This document shows, piece after piece, positions 33,406 through 40,196 of a DNA stretch of 64,000 bases. The stretch is from Verrucomicrobiaceae bacterium. GTDB taxonomy: Bacteria; Verrucomicrobiota; Verrucomicrobiia; Verrucomicrobiales; Verrucomicrobiaceae. A program made the translations under genes and the position numbers. The stretch spans positions 1,240,001-1,304,000 of the forward strand of contig JABTUN010000001.1 in the NCBI GenBank assembly GCA_015075365.1, in the 5' to 3' direction. Below the pieces are notes generated by a model that did not search any database, had not been told where the DNA came from, and saw only the letters and a program-made list of their open reading frames with translations. How positions within the stretch are numbered: the stretch's first letter is position 1; the number at the start of each line of letters is the position of its first letter.

Positions 33406-34047
33406 ATGACTTCTCCCCGATCAGCCCAACCCAGCACCGGGTCACGCGTCGCCGTCAGCGCGGCGAAAGGCGGGTGCCTGCTCGGCCTGATCGGCTTCAC
33501 GGGGGGATTTTTCGGGCCGATGATTTTCGCACCAGGGGCCAATCAAGGTCCGATGCTCGGCATCTTTTTCACCGGACCGGCGGGACTGGTGCTGGGGCTG
33601 CTCATCGGCGCGGTGGCGGGTTGGTGCCGCAGGCATGAGCCGGTGCCGCCGCTGACTGGAATGCCTTCAAGGCCCCGTCGGCTCTGGCTTTGGCTCAAAA
33701 CGGGCGAAGACGGCACGATGTGGTCGTTCGTGCTGCTCATCACCGGCATCATGCTCGGCGCGGTGCTGACCTTCTGGCTGTTTGGCGAGCTGATGCGCAC
33801 CAAAAAGGACTTGGCGGATGTCGGGATCGTGGTCGCCGTGTTTCACGCAGTCGCTCTGGCGTGGGGATTTCTCGGCGGGATCACTCAGCCGCGTCAGGCG
33901 CCGCTTTGGAGCACCGGCTTGCTCATGCCGCTGCTGCTGATGGCCGTTGCGGGACCGCTGATGCTCCTCGTGATGATGCCGATGGTCGCGTTAAATCTCG
34001 GCGGCGTGGCGCTTGGGCGCGGGCTGAGGCATCCTCCGGCGCCATGA
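33406..34047 (+). CDS. Multi-pass membrane protein of unknown function
   Basis: A 213-aa protein with about six hydrophobic segments: 24-48 (LLGLIGFTGGFFGPMIFA), 51-72 (MLGIFFTGPAGLVLGLLIGAV), 104-126 (WSFVLLITGIMLGAVLTFWLF), 138-158 (VGIVVAVFHAVALAWGFLGG) and a pair near 170-202. A GxxG-rich first hairpin and a charged loop with several Arg and Trp (RPRRLWLWLKTGEDG) are the only visible features. It lies 3 bp after the TPR gene, so the two form one transcript and probably one functional unit. I do not recognise the family. Confidence 0.7.
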   Translation: MTSPRSAQPSTGSRVAVSAAKGGCLLGLIGFTGGFFGPMIFAPGANQGPMLGIFFTGPAGLVLGLLIGAVAGWCRRHEPVPPLTGMPSRPRRLWLWLKTGEDGTMWSFVLLITGIMLGAVLTFWLFGELMRTKKDLADVGIVVAVFHAVALAWGFLGGITQPRQAPLWSTGLLMPLLLMAVAGPLMLLVMMPMVALNLGGVALGRGLRHPPAP

Positions 34048-34080
34048 GAAAGCAGCAGTGGGTGATCATGGAGGAAAGGG

Positions 34081-34932
34081 GTGACAAAACGCGCGTTCTC
34101 CTCATGCTTCCCCCGCATGCAGCCACAATCCATGATGGTTCGTCCGCAGTTCCCACGCGCCGCGAAGTATCACCCCGGATGGATCACCGCCGGTGTGAGC
34201 GGCGCGGCGAATCCGCTTTGGATGGCCGAATGGCTGGCCGAGGTGGTCGATTTGCAGCCGGGGATGCGTGTGCTCGATCTCGGCTGCGGTCGTGCGATGT
34301 CCTCGGTGTTTTTGCATCGCGAGTTCGGTGTGCAGGTATGGGCCGCGGACTTGTGGTTCGATGTCTCGGAGAATAGCGAGCGCATTCGCGACGCGGGTTG
34401 CGCGGACGGCGTTTTCCCGATTCATGCGGACGCGCGCGCACTCCCCTTCGCGCGTGATTTCTTCGACGCCATCATCAGCATTGATTCCTTCCCCTACTAC
34501 GGCACCGACGAGATGTATCTGCCCTATCTCGCACGCCTGGTGAAGCCCGGCGGCGTCATCGCCATCGCCGGAGCCGCCGTGGTGCAGGAATGGGAGGGCG
34601 CGGTGCCCGCGCATCTGCGCGACTGGTGGACGCCCGATCTCAGTTGCCTGCATTCCGCCGTGTGGTGGAGAAAGCATTGGGCACGCAGCGGCATTCTCAC
34701 CGTCGAGCATGCCGACACGATGCCCGAGGGCTGCAAACTCTGGCGCGATTGGATCCAAATCATCGCTCCCGACAATCAAACCGAGATTCAGGCTCTCGAA
34801 GCCGATCAAGGCCGCCATCTCGGTTATGTGCGTGTCGTGGGCCGCCGCGATGGTCGAGTCGTGCTGCCCGATCCCGTGCTTTCCCTTCCTCCTGCCTATG
34901 TGAAACACCCGTTGCTCCAGAATCATGCCTGA
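34081..34932 (+). CDS. Class I SAM-dependent methyltransferase
   Basis: A 283-aa cytoplasmic protein with the Rossmann methyltransferase fold. Motif I is VLDLGCGRAMSSV, motif II ends the second strand at VWAADLWF, the post-II acidic residue lies in HADARALPF, and motif IV is FDAIISIDSFPYYG, followed by LVKPGGVIAIAG. These features place it near the cyclopropane-synthase/UbiE-like small-molecule methyltransferases; the substrate is unknown. The GTG start at 34081 is chosen because GGAGG at 34070-34074 lies 6 nt before it, one of the few clear Shine-Dalgarno sites here. ATG codons at 34117, 34132 and 34135 are alternatives. Its end overlaps the next gene by 8 bp. Confidence 0.85.
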   Translation: MTKRAFSSCFPRMQPQSMMVRPQFPRAAKYHPGWITAGVSGAANPLWMAEWLAEVVDLQPGMRVLDLGCGRAMSSVFLHREFGVQVWAADLWFDVSENSERIRDAGCADGVFPIHADARALPFARDFFDAIISIDSFPYYGTDEMYLPYLARLVKPGGVIAIAGAAVVQEWEGAVPAHLRDWWTPDLSCLHSAVWWRKHWARSGILTVEHADTMPEGCKLWRDWIQIIAPDNQTEIQALEADQGRHLGYVRVVGRRDGRVVLPDPVLSLPPAYVKHPLLQNHA

Positions 34933-35392
34933 GCGCCGCATCATCATCTACGGCAATGCCGGCTCCGGCAAGACCACGATGGCGCGCGGCCTTGGCCTGC
35001 CGATGCTCAGCCTCGATCACATCGCCTGGGCCGGGTCTGCCGTGCGCGCGCCGATGGAGGAAAGTCTCGCCGCGTTGGACGCCTTCATCGCCCAACATGC
35101 TGAATGGGTCATCGAAGGCTGCTACGGCGATTTGATCGAGCACGCGGCCCAACACGCCACGGAACTGCGTTTTCTCAATCCCGGCGTCGAAACCTGCATC
35201 GCCAACGCCCGCGCCCGCCCGTGGGAGCCGTCCTATTGCGAATCGCCCGAGGAACAGCAGCGGCTGCTCACGCCCTTGATCGAGTTCATCCGCGCCTACG
35301 ACACGAGCACCGACGAATACGGCCTGGCACGACATCGCGCGATTTTTGAGGCGCACGCCGGGCCGAAACGTGAGTATGACCGGCTGCCATGA
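34925..35392 (+). CDS. Small P-loop nucleotide kinase-like protein
   Basis: A 155-aa P-loop NTPase with Walker A GNAGSGKTT at residues 10-18. It is followed by LSLDHIAW and the family motif WVIEGCYGDL, as in adenylate-kinase-like topology-modulation proteins. The rest is short and helical. It lacks the full lid and NMP-binding domains of true adenylate kinase, so the substrate is uncertain. It overlaps the methyltransferase gene by 8 bp and is followed by an ATGA overlap with a decayed gene. That suggests an old operon of methyltransferase, small kinase and an exported peptidase-like protein. Confidence 0.82.
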   Translation: MPERRIIIYGNAGSGKTTMARGLGLPMLSLDHIAWAGSAVRAPMEESLAALDAFIAQHAEWVIEGCYGDLIEHAAQHATELRFLNPGVETCIANARARPWEPSYCESPEEQQRLLTPLIEFIRAYDTSTDEYGLARHRAIFEAHAGPKREYDRLP

Positions 35393-35726
35393 ACCGATCT
35401 CTTCTCGCCACCTGCCTGCTGCCGCTTTTTTCCACGGCGGCGGACGAGCGCGTGATCCTCGAAAAGCCGGTGCGCGTCGTCACTTCGGCGGATTCGTCGA
35501 TTTTTCCCAAATCGTAGCGGAAAGAGCCGGTGCTGGCATCCGGCGAGGTTTTGCCCGAATCACACGCCGGACGCGTGCGCGCGGTTTTGAGCCATGCGCT
35601 GGCAAAATTCCCGCACAGGTGCTCCGGCGGCACCTGAGGGCCGTGCATGTGCTCGCGGAGCTGCGCTACAGCGGCGTCACGAACTCGCTGAACCGCGTGT
35701 ATCTGAAAATCGGCGACGTGAAATGA
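35389..35726 (+). pseudogene. Decayed gene for a secreted peptidase-like protein
   Basis: From ATG 35389 the frame codes a signal peptide and mature start (NRSLLATCLLPLFSTAADERVILEKPV) and then stops at TAG 35515-35517. The same frame continues with a coherent sequence (KEPVLASGEVLPESHAGRVRAVLSHALAKFP). Sense then moves to another frame near 35610 (AQVLRRHLRAVHVLAELRYSGV, NRVYLKIGDVK), ending at TGA 35724-35726. One stop and one frameshift would restore a protein start typical of Verrucomicrobia putative metallopeptidases. The remainder, including any catalytic site, is absent. Sequencing error could mimic the stop or frameshift but not the missing C-terminal part. It overlaps the P-loop kinase gene by ATGA. 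The remaining bases to 35806 hold nothing recognisable. Confidence 0.6.
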
Positions 35727-35806
35727 CCAAAAGATCGACGCATCGTTCACCGAGGCGTTTTTCCGCTCGCAGATGCCTCCCGGACCCGGAGAGAAAAACT
35801 GAGTGC

Positions 35807-37042
35807 TCACTTCCCGCCAATGCAGTAGAGCCACTTGTTCGAGCGGAGATAAAGACGACCGCCGTCGCCCACGGGGCTGGCGTTGAACATGCCGCGGCCG
35901 TTTTCCAGCGTGCATTCGCCGACGATGTTCAGCTTGGGCGCGGCCTCGGTGATGCGCAGCTTGCCGCCGCGGCCCAGGCTGTAGATTTTGCCGCCGGCGA
36001 GCAGCAGCGAGGCATACACAGGGCCGGGTTGCGACGCGTCTTCGGCGAAAACGAACTCGCCGGTCTTCAAATCGACGCAATTCATCGTGCCGCGGCCTTC
36101 GTGGACGAAATACAGGTGTCCGCCGTGCAGCACGGGCGAAGGGACGTTCGTGCCTTTGCCCAGCACCCACAGGCGATGCGTCTCGGTGACATCGCCGTTG
36201 CCACCGAGCCTGATGGCGAGCCCGCCGTTGCCGGTGCGGCCCCCGACACAATAGACAACGCCGTCCTTCACGATCGGCTGCGGGCACATGTACCACGGGA
36301 TGCTCGTCTTGCAGCGCCACAGCTCCGTGCCGCTCTTCGCATCGAAGCCGCGCACTTCGTTGAGCATCGCGAGGATGATCTCCTCGCGTCCTTCGGGCGC
36401 TTTGCCGACGACCGGCGCGTGCCAGGAGTCGTTGATGCCGCCGGTGCGCCACAATTCCTTGCCGCTGCTGCCATCGAGGGCGAAGAGCGACTGGCTTTCG
36501 ACGCTCGCATTCACCAGCACGGTCGTGCCATGCAGCGTGAGCGAGGCGGCGGAGCCCCAGCCATGCAATTTGGAGCCGACCTTGGTGTTCCAGAGCTGCT
36601 TGCCGCTGTGATCAAAGGCAAAGACGCCCGATTTGCCAAAAAACACGAACAAGCGCGATGCCGTGGCCACCGGCGTCGATGATGCGTAGCCGTGCTCCTC
36701 GCGGATGCGGTCCTGCTCGGGCAATTCCGACTCCACGGTGATATCCCAGAGCGGTTTTCCCGTCGCCGCATCAAAGCAGAGCACATGGCGCTTCACATCC
36801 GATGCGCCGCCCTCGCTGGCGGTGAGAAATAGCTTCCCCGCTACGATCACCGGGCTGGAAGCACCCACACCGGGCAGCGCGGCCTTCCACGCGATGTTTT
36901 CGTCGTCGCCCCACTGCGTAGGCACAGCCGTTTCCGCGCTGCCATCTCCAGCCGGCCCGTGAAACCGCGGCCAGTCGGCCTGCGAGTTGGCGACGCTGAA
37001 CAGCACGGCAAACGACACAGAGAAGGTGGAGGACGTTTTCAT
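35807..37042 (-). CDS. Secreted PQQ-type beta-propeller protein
   Basis: A 411-aa exported protein; ATG 37042 starts the signal peptide (KTSSTFSVSFAVLFSVANS), although the frame is open to 37330. It begins DWPRFHGPAGDGS, the motif of PQQ-like (BamB-like) propellers. It has repeated blades such as NIAWKAALPGVGASSPVIV, GKPLWDITVESELPEQD and VFAFDHSGKQLWNTKVG, ending RLYLRSNKWLYCIGG. It is closely similar in plan to the protein at 44603-45865 (same terminal LRSNK.YCIG/FG), so the two are local paralogues. It is divergent from the zinc-ribbon kinase gene at 37170; the 127-bp gap holds promoter-like element B reading away from this gene. The role is unknown; such proteins commonly accompany sulfatases and glycosidases. 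Confidence 0.87.
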   Translation of the reverse strand: MKTSSTFSVSFAVLFSVANSQADWPRFHGPAGDGSAETAVPTQWGDDENIAWKAALPGVGASSPVIVAGKLFLTASEGGASDVKRHVLCFDAATGKPLWDITVESELPEQDRIREEHGYASSTPVATASRLFVFFGKSGVFAFDHSGKQLWNTKVGSKLHGWGSAASLTLHGTTVLVNASVESQSLFALDGSSGKELWRTGGINDSWHAPVVGKAPEGREEIILAMLNEVRGFDAKSGTELWRCKTSIPWYMCPQPIVKDGVVYCVGGRTGNGGLAIRLGGNGDVTETHRLWVLGKGTNVPSPVLHGGHLYFVHEGRGTMNCVDLKTGEFVFAEDASQPGPVYASLLLAGGKIYSLGRGGKLRITEAAPKLNIVGECTLENGRGMFNASPVGDGGRLYLRSNKWLYCIGGK

Positions 37043-37108
37043 GGCGGTGAAAGCGAGTCTATCCGGCCGCCTCGACGAAGGGGACAAGAAAATGCGGCAA
37101 TTGTCGGC

Positions 37109-37143
37109 TTTTCTGTAACCGCAGGCTCTACAGACTTCAGGAA
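37109..37143 (+). promoter_or_regulatory. Shared bipartite promoter-like element, copy B
   Basis: TTTTCTGTAACC ends at 37120, then exactly 15 nt, then TTCAGGAA at 37136-37143, 26 nt before the kinase ATG at 37170. The spacer sequence is unrelated to those of copies A, C and D, so the two boxes are conserved on their own. Confidence 0.75.
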
Positions 37144-37169
37144 CCCATGGAATCCCGATCCCAATCTCC

Positions 37170-40130
37170 ATGAACACTCGACGAATCTGTCCCAAATGCG
37201 GCACGACATTGAACGACGACGCGCTCTGTCCTGCTTGCCTGCTCAGCGGTGCCATACCCGCTGACTCTGAGGCGACGGTGAAGCTCACCGGCGCGAACGC
37301 GCTGGCGAAGGGCGCGGCGTTGCCTTCCATGTTCCCGTTCGACTTCGGCGGTTATCGCGTGCTCGGTTTGCTCGGGCGCGGTGGCATGGGGGCCGTGTAT
37401 GAGGCGGAGCAGATCAACACGGGACGACGTGTGGCGCTGAAAGTGCTCGGCCATGGCATGGACTCGGAGGAAATGCGGAAGCGCTTTCTGCGCGAGGGCC
37501 GTCTTGCGGCGGCGGTGAGCCATCCGAACAGCATTTACATCTTCGGCACGGAGGAGATCGAGGGATCGCCGGTCATCGTGATGGAGATCGCGGGCGGCGG
37601 CACGCTGAAGGATGAATTGAAACGGCGCGGCCCGCTGCCGGTGAAGGATGCGGTGGATGCGATGCTGCAAATCATCGCGGGTCTTGAGGCAGCGCACGCG
37701 GGCGGTGTGCTGCACCGCGATGTGAAGCCGGCGAACTGCTTCATCGCGCCCGACGGCACGGCGAAAGTGGGCGACTTCGGTTTGTCGGTGTCCACTCTCG
37801 CGCGCACGGACACGCAGCTCACCGCCAGCGGCATGATGCTGGGCACGCCGTCCTTCGCGCCGCCGGAGCAATTGCGCGGCGATGAACTCGACGTGCGCGC
37901 GGACATTTACTCGGTGGGCGCGACGCTTTACACGCTGCTCACCGGCAAAGCACCGTTTGAGGGCGAGAACGCGGTGCGGGTCGTCGCAGCGGTGCTCGAC
38001 AAAGCGCCGAGGCCGGTGACGGAGTTCCGCAAGGATGTGCCGAAGGGTCTCGCCGAGGTCATCGAACGTTGCATGGCGAAGAAGCGCGAAGCACGCCTTG
38101 CCGGCTACGCGGCCTTGCGCGACGCGTTGCTGCCGTTCAGTTCGGCGGTGCCGGAGCCTGCGCCACTGGGGCTGCGCTTCCTTGCAGGGTTTGTGGACGA
38201 CCTCATCGCGGACCTGCCGTGGCTGGCGCTTGCGGCAGTGCTTTCCGTGGAATTCGAAAATCGTTTCCTCTCGCAGCGCAGCCTGGAGACCTTCCTGCCG
38301 TGGCTCGGCGTGTGGATGGGTTATCAGGCCTACTTCGTGATCACGGAAGGCTTGTGGGGCGCGGGCATCGGCAAGGCATTGTGCGGTTTGCGCGTCATCC
38401 GGCCGCAGGGCCAGGCACCCGGCCTCTGGCGTGCCTTCCTGCGTGTGCTGACGTTCGATCTGTTCGCCATGAGCACGCTGCTGCCGTTGCTGCTCACCAG
38501 TGGAGCCGAATATGCGGAGTTGATCGAAACGGGGGGCTATTTCAGCAAGTGGTGGTTCTGGCTGAACTTCGCGGGCTGGTGCTGCCTCTTCTCCACCATG
38601 CGACGCAGCAACGGCTTCGCGGCAGTGCAGGATTTGCTCAGCGGCACGCGAGTTGTGCGGCGGGCGAAGGCGGCAACGCGTCCGAAACCAGAAATCGCAG
38701 ACGAAGCGCTGGACGAAGTTCCTGCCGACAGCGAGCGCATCGGCCCCTTCGTGGTGGTGAAGCCGCTCGGTGATGGCTGGCTGCTCGGCCACGACGCCGC
38801 GCTGCGTCGCCGCGTGTGGATTCAGCGCGGCGGCACGGCACCGACGGAAGCGCGTCGCGAGGTTGCGCGCGCCGGCCGCCTGCGCTGGCTCGCGGGCACA
38901 GCGGAGTGGAACGCCTATGCAGCGCCGGACGGGCAATTGCTGTCATCATTCGAACCACAAACGCAGCCATGGGCCGCGGTGCGCTTCTGGCTCGCCGATC
39001 TGGCCGACGAACTGAGCGCGGCGGAGAAGGATGGCACTCTGCCTGCCACGCTGGAGGTGGGGAATGTGTGGATCACCCGCGAAGGCCGCGCGGTGCTTCT
39101 GGACGGGTGGGAACCGCCCGCGCAGAACGCTGCTCCATGCGCGAGCGCGCAGTCATTCCTCGACGCCGTGACCCGACACGCGCTTGATCCGAAGACGCCG
39201 CCCCTCCATGCACGCGACACGTTGAAGAAGCTCGCCGCAGGTGCCTTCGAGCGCCTGAGCTTCGCCGCAGGCAATCTGCACTCGCTGCTTGGCAAGCCCG
39301 CCGCGATCTCCGTGCGCAGACGTGCTGCCTCCCTGCTGCTCGTCCCGCTGATGCTCCTTCTCGGTTTGGTCCTGGTCCAGTTTTCCCTTCGAGTTGAGGG
39401 AGAACGCAGCGACGAAAAGTGGCACGGGCTGTATCCTGATCTGCCTCCGCTGTCCCAAGTGCTGCACCTGTGGACGGTATCAGAGACTGATCAGCCCAGC
39501 CTGTGGGCCTGGCGGCCCAACGCTGCCGTCGTGCAGGCTGCGCAGATCCATGTCGCCGGTCATTATCGCGCGAGTCTGGCGGACCTCCTCTCAGCCCCCG
39601 GACATGAGAACCCAGAGGTGCCGCTGTCGGAGGACGAGCGCGTGATCCTCCGCACGCTCTTCGCCGTGCAGCCCGAGCCGACGCCGGAGCAGCTTGCCTC
39701 GGCGGACAAGCTCATCCAAACGGAGCTGCCGAAGTTTCTCGAAGAAGAGCGGCGGCGGTTCCTGACGTCGTGGTTTGATGGACTGCGCAACATCCTGCTG
39801 GCCGTGGCGCTGGTGCAGCTACTTTCACTTCTCGTCGTCGGCATCACACCCGGCCAGAAAGTTTTCGGATTCGCCGTCCTGAACAAGAGGGGCGACCGTG
39901 CCGGCCGTCTGCGGATGCTGGGACGCTGGTTCTTAGGCTGGGGGCCGTTCCTGCTGGCCTTCGTCATCATCGAGATGACGAAGGCCTTCCACACGCCATT
40001 CACGACAGAGAAAATCGTGAAAGTGTCCGCATTCCTCCTGGTATGGCTCCTCGGTCTCATCGCCGCCATCATCCGGCCGTCGCAAGGCCTCCACGACGAG
40101 CAGGCGAAGACCTGGCTGGTGCCACGATAA
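37170..40130 (+). CDS. Zinc-ribbon Ser/Thr kinase with RDD membrane domain and a degenerate second kinase domain
   Basis: A 986-aa protein. The zinc ribbon has CPKC (7-10) and CPAC (20-23). The first kinase domain (about 60-325) is complete: [13 protein letters not shown] (K91), HRDVKPAN (182-189), DFG (202-204), PPE (231-233). Residues about 333-500 are an RDD-type membrane domain (LRFLAGFVDDLIAD, then GIGKALCGLRVIRP). Residues about 524-705 follow the kinase plan again but without catalytic residues: GPFVVVKPLGDGWLLGHD, RRVWIQ where the Lys is expected, and GNVWITREGRAVLLDGW where the catalytic loop and DFG should be. A membrane helix lies at about 720-738. The C-terminus carries a second RDD-like pair with GITPGQKVFGFAVLN. 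A regulatory pseudokinase is inferred. Element B drives it. Confidence 0.9.
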   Translation: MNTRRICPKCGTTLNDDALCPACLLSGAIPADSEATVKLTGANALAKGAALPSMFPFDFGGYRVLGLLGRGGMGAVYEAEQINTGRRVALKVLGHGMDSEEMRKRFLREGRLAAAVSHPNSIYIFGTEEIEGSPVIVMEIAGGGTLKDELKRRGPLPVKDAVDAMLQIIAGLEAAHAGGVLHRDVKPANCFIAPDGTAKVGDFGLSVSTLARTDTQLTASGMMLGTPSFAPPEQLRGDELDVRADIYSVGATLYTLLTGKAPFEGENAVRVVAAVLDKAPRPVTEFRKDVPKGLAEVIERCMAKKREARLAGYAALRDALLPFSSAVPEPAPLGLRFLAGFVDDLIADLPWLALAAVLSVEFENRFLSQRSLETFLPWLGVWMGYQAYFVITEGLWGAGIGKALCGLRVIRPQGQAPGLWRAFLRVLTFDLFAMSTLLPLLLTSGAEYAELIETGGYFSKWWFWLNFAGWCCLFSTMRRSNGFAAVQDLLSGTRVVRRAKAATRPKPEIADEALDEVPADSERIGPFVVVKPLGDGWLLGHDAALRRRVWIQRGGTAPTEARREVARAGRLRWLAGTAEWNAYAAPDGQLLSSFEPQTQPWAAVRFWLADLADELSAAEKDGTLPATLEVGNVWITREGRAVLLDGWEPPAQNAAPCASAQSFLDAVTRHALDPKTPPLHARDTLKKLAAGAFERLSFAAGNLHSLLGKPAAISVRRRAASLLLVPLMLLLGLVLVQFSLRVEGERSDEKWHGLYPDLPPLSQVLHLWTVSETDQPSLWAWRPNAAVVQAAQIHVAGHYRASLADLLSAPGHENPEVPLSEDERVILRTLFAVQPEPTPEQLASADKLIQTELPKFLEEERRRFLTSWFDGLRNILLAVALVQLLSLLVVGITPGQKVFGFAVLNKRGDRAGRLRMLGRWFLGWGPFLLAFVIIEMTKAFHTPFTTEKIVKVSAFLLVWLLGLIAAIIRPSQGLHDEQAKTWLVPR

Positions 40131-40131
40131 C

Positions 40132-40167
40132 TTTTTCTGTAACCCCCCGCCGCCGCCCTTTCAGGAA
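40132..40167 (+). promoter_or_regulatory. Shared bipartite promoter-like element, copy C
   Basis: TTTTTCTGTAACC ends at 40144, then exactly 15 nt (CCCCGCCGCCGCCCT), then TTCAGGAA at 40160-40167, 29 nt before the kinase ATG at 40197. It starts 2 bp after the stop codon of the preceding kinase gene, so the two adjacent kinases have separate promoters. Confidence 0.75.
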
Positions 40168-40196
40168 CTCATGGAACCCACAACTCGACCCACTCC

